DNA from: Sulfobacillus benefaciens
Lineage (GTDB): Bacteria; Bacillota; Sulfobacillia; Sulfobacillales; Sulfobacillaceae
DNA length: 34,874 nucleotides
Direction of reading: 5' to 3'
NCBI GenBank assembly: GCA_003023725.1
Contig: PXYT01000050.1
Span: 1 to 34,874 of the forward strand
The notes beneath the pieces were generated by a model, which was not told the DNA's origin, searched no databases, and worked only from the letters and a program-made list of their open reading frames with translations. Made by a program: the position numbers and the translations under genes. Shown here piece by piece: positions 34,557-34,874 of the stretch (position 1 is its first letter; every line of letters begins with the position of its first letter).

Positions 34557-34570
34557 CATCGTTTAAGATA
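34557..34570. promoter_or_regulatory. Third operator-like site in the divergent region
   Basis: CATCGTTTAAGATA, sharing ATC and TTTAAGATA with the site at 34467. It lies 31 bases before the start of the rightward gene, within its leader. Confidence 0.5.
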
Positions 34571-34601
34571 TATAAGAGCAAGGAGAAAAGGAGGTATGAA
34601 G

Positions 34602-34874
34602 ATGTCGTCAGGCCTTCCGGGGAAGATAGAGGAATTGTTCGAAAAGTCGAAACCGAAGACGAAGATGGGACGACCAATGAATCCGAGCGCGGAACGCTAC
34701 GCGACACTGTATGTGCGTCTTTGGCGGGCAGCACACGGGGAGAATCCGGAGGACTGGGAGGCGGGCTGGACTCACTGGTTCCCGGCGCCGGATGACATGT
34801 TGGAACGCGACATCTGCTACGTTGCAGCTGCGCTGGCTGATCATTTGTGGGCCCCGGTACCGCGACCACCGCGG
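34602..34874 (+). CDS. Unknown protein, cut by the window end
   Basis: Open to the last base (91 codons seen). It begins MSSGLPGKIEELFEKSKPK, then a basic GRPMNPSAERYATLYVRLW and a Trp-rich acidic middle (EDWEAGWTHWFPAPDDM). No family is recognised. ATG at 34602 is preferred because GGAGGT lies 6 bases before it; an in-frame ATG at 34596 abuts that site and is less likely. The basic opening may bind nucleic acid. It is driven by the operator-controlled promoter at 34451, hence probably an early gene of the element. Confidence 0.65.
   Translation, partial: MSSGLPGKIEELFEKSKPKTKMGRPMNPSAERYATLYVRLWRAAHGENPEDWEAGWTHWFPAPDDMLERDICYVAAALADHLWAPVPRPPR

Overview
The window holds the chromosomal replication origin of a spore-forming Firmicute, followed by an accessory region. 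Leftward genes (rpmH, rnpA, yidD, yidC, rsmG, parA, parB and others) and rightward genes (dnaA, dnaN, recF, gyrB, gyrA) diverge from a DnaA-box-rich segment at about 11.1-13.0 kb. The sporulation gene yyaC, a remB-type DUF370 gene and a T-box riboswitch point to Firmicutes. A dciA-like DUF721 gene next to recF is an actinobacterial-style arrangement. Together with the lack of jag, mnmE and mnmG between yidC and rsmG, this suggests a deep-branching lineage such as Sulfobacillus and relatives. That placement is inference, not a database result.

Layout. 0.45-5.1 kb is a leftward, tightly overlapping cluster: a YkvI-like transporter, a TPR protein, a small membrane protein, CvpA, MscS, DUF951 and D-Ala-D-Ala ligase. 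yyaC (5.2-5.7 kb) runs rightward and its stop codon overlaps that of the next leftward gene. 5.7-11.1 kb is leftward: DUF4446, DUF554, parB, parA, rsmG, yidC, yidD, rnpA, rpmH. Two identical 16-bp parS-like palindromes flank the interval between DUF554 and parB. 11.1-13.0 kb holds the rpmH and dnaA promoters, dnaA, and a second DnaA-box cluster with an AT-rich stretch before dnaN. 13.0-20.4 kb is dnaN-recF-dciA-remB-gyrB-gyrA. pdxST follows (pyridoxal phosphate synthesis), then a T-box leader that reads as serine-specific, controlling mtnA and serS, then tRNA-Ser(UGA), tRNA-Ser(GCU) and tRNA-Arg(ACG).

From 25.2 kb onward the window looks like mobile or plasmid-derived DNA. A frameshifted XRE-type regulator is divergent from a small excisionase/AlpA-like HTH gene. 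Next come a D5-type SF3 helicase gene and a 377-bp interrupted inverted repeat that is a good candidate for its replication origin. Then come about 1.2 kb with no convincing gene, a RelE/HigB-type toxin - XRE antitoxin - unknown third gene operon, an array of AACCATGC repeats, and an antitoxin relic whose HTH has been deleted. Two small leftward genes (zinc ribbon; membrane protein) follow, then a second XRE regulator with four matching operator-like sites and a divergent gene cut by the window end. No integrase lies in the window, so whether this is a phage satellite, an integrated plasmid or a prophage edge stays open.

How the parts fit. The origin block supplies initiation, clamp, gap repair, helicase loading and supercoiling, and parAB with nearby parS-like sites segregates the origin. 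The accessory block looks like at least two regulatory modules built around XRE repressors, one attached to a replication module, plus an addiction cassette. Starts were set by Shine-Dalgarno position and overlap with neighbours, so several CDSs are shorter than the longest open frame.
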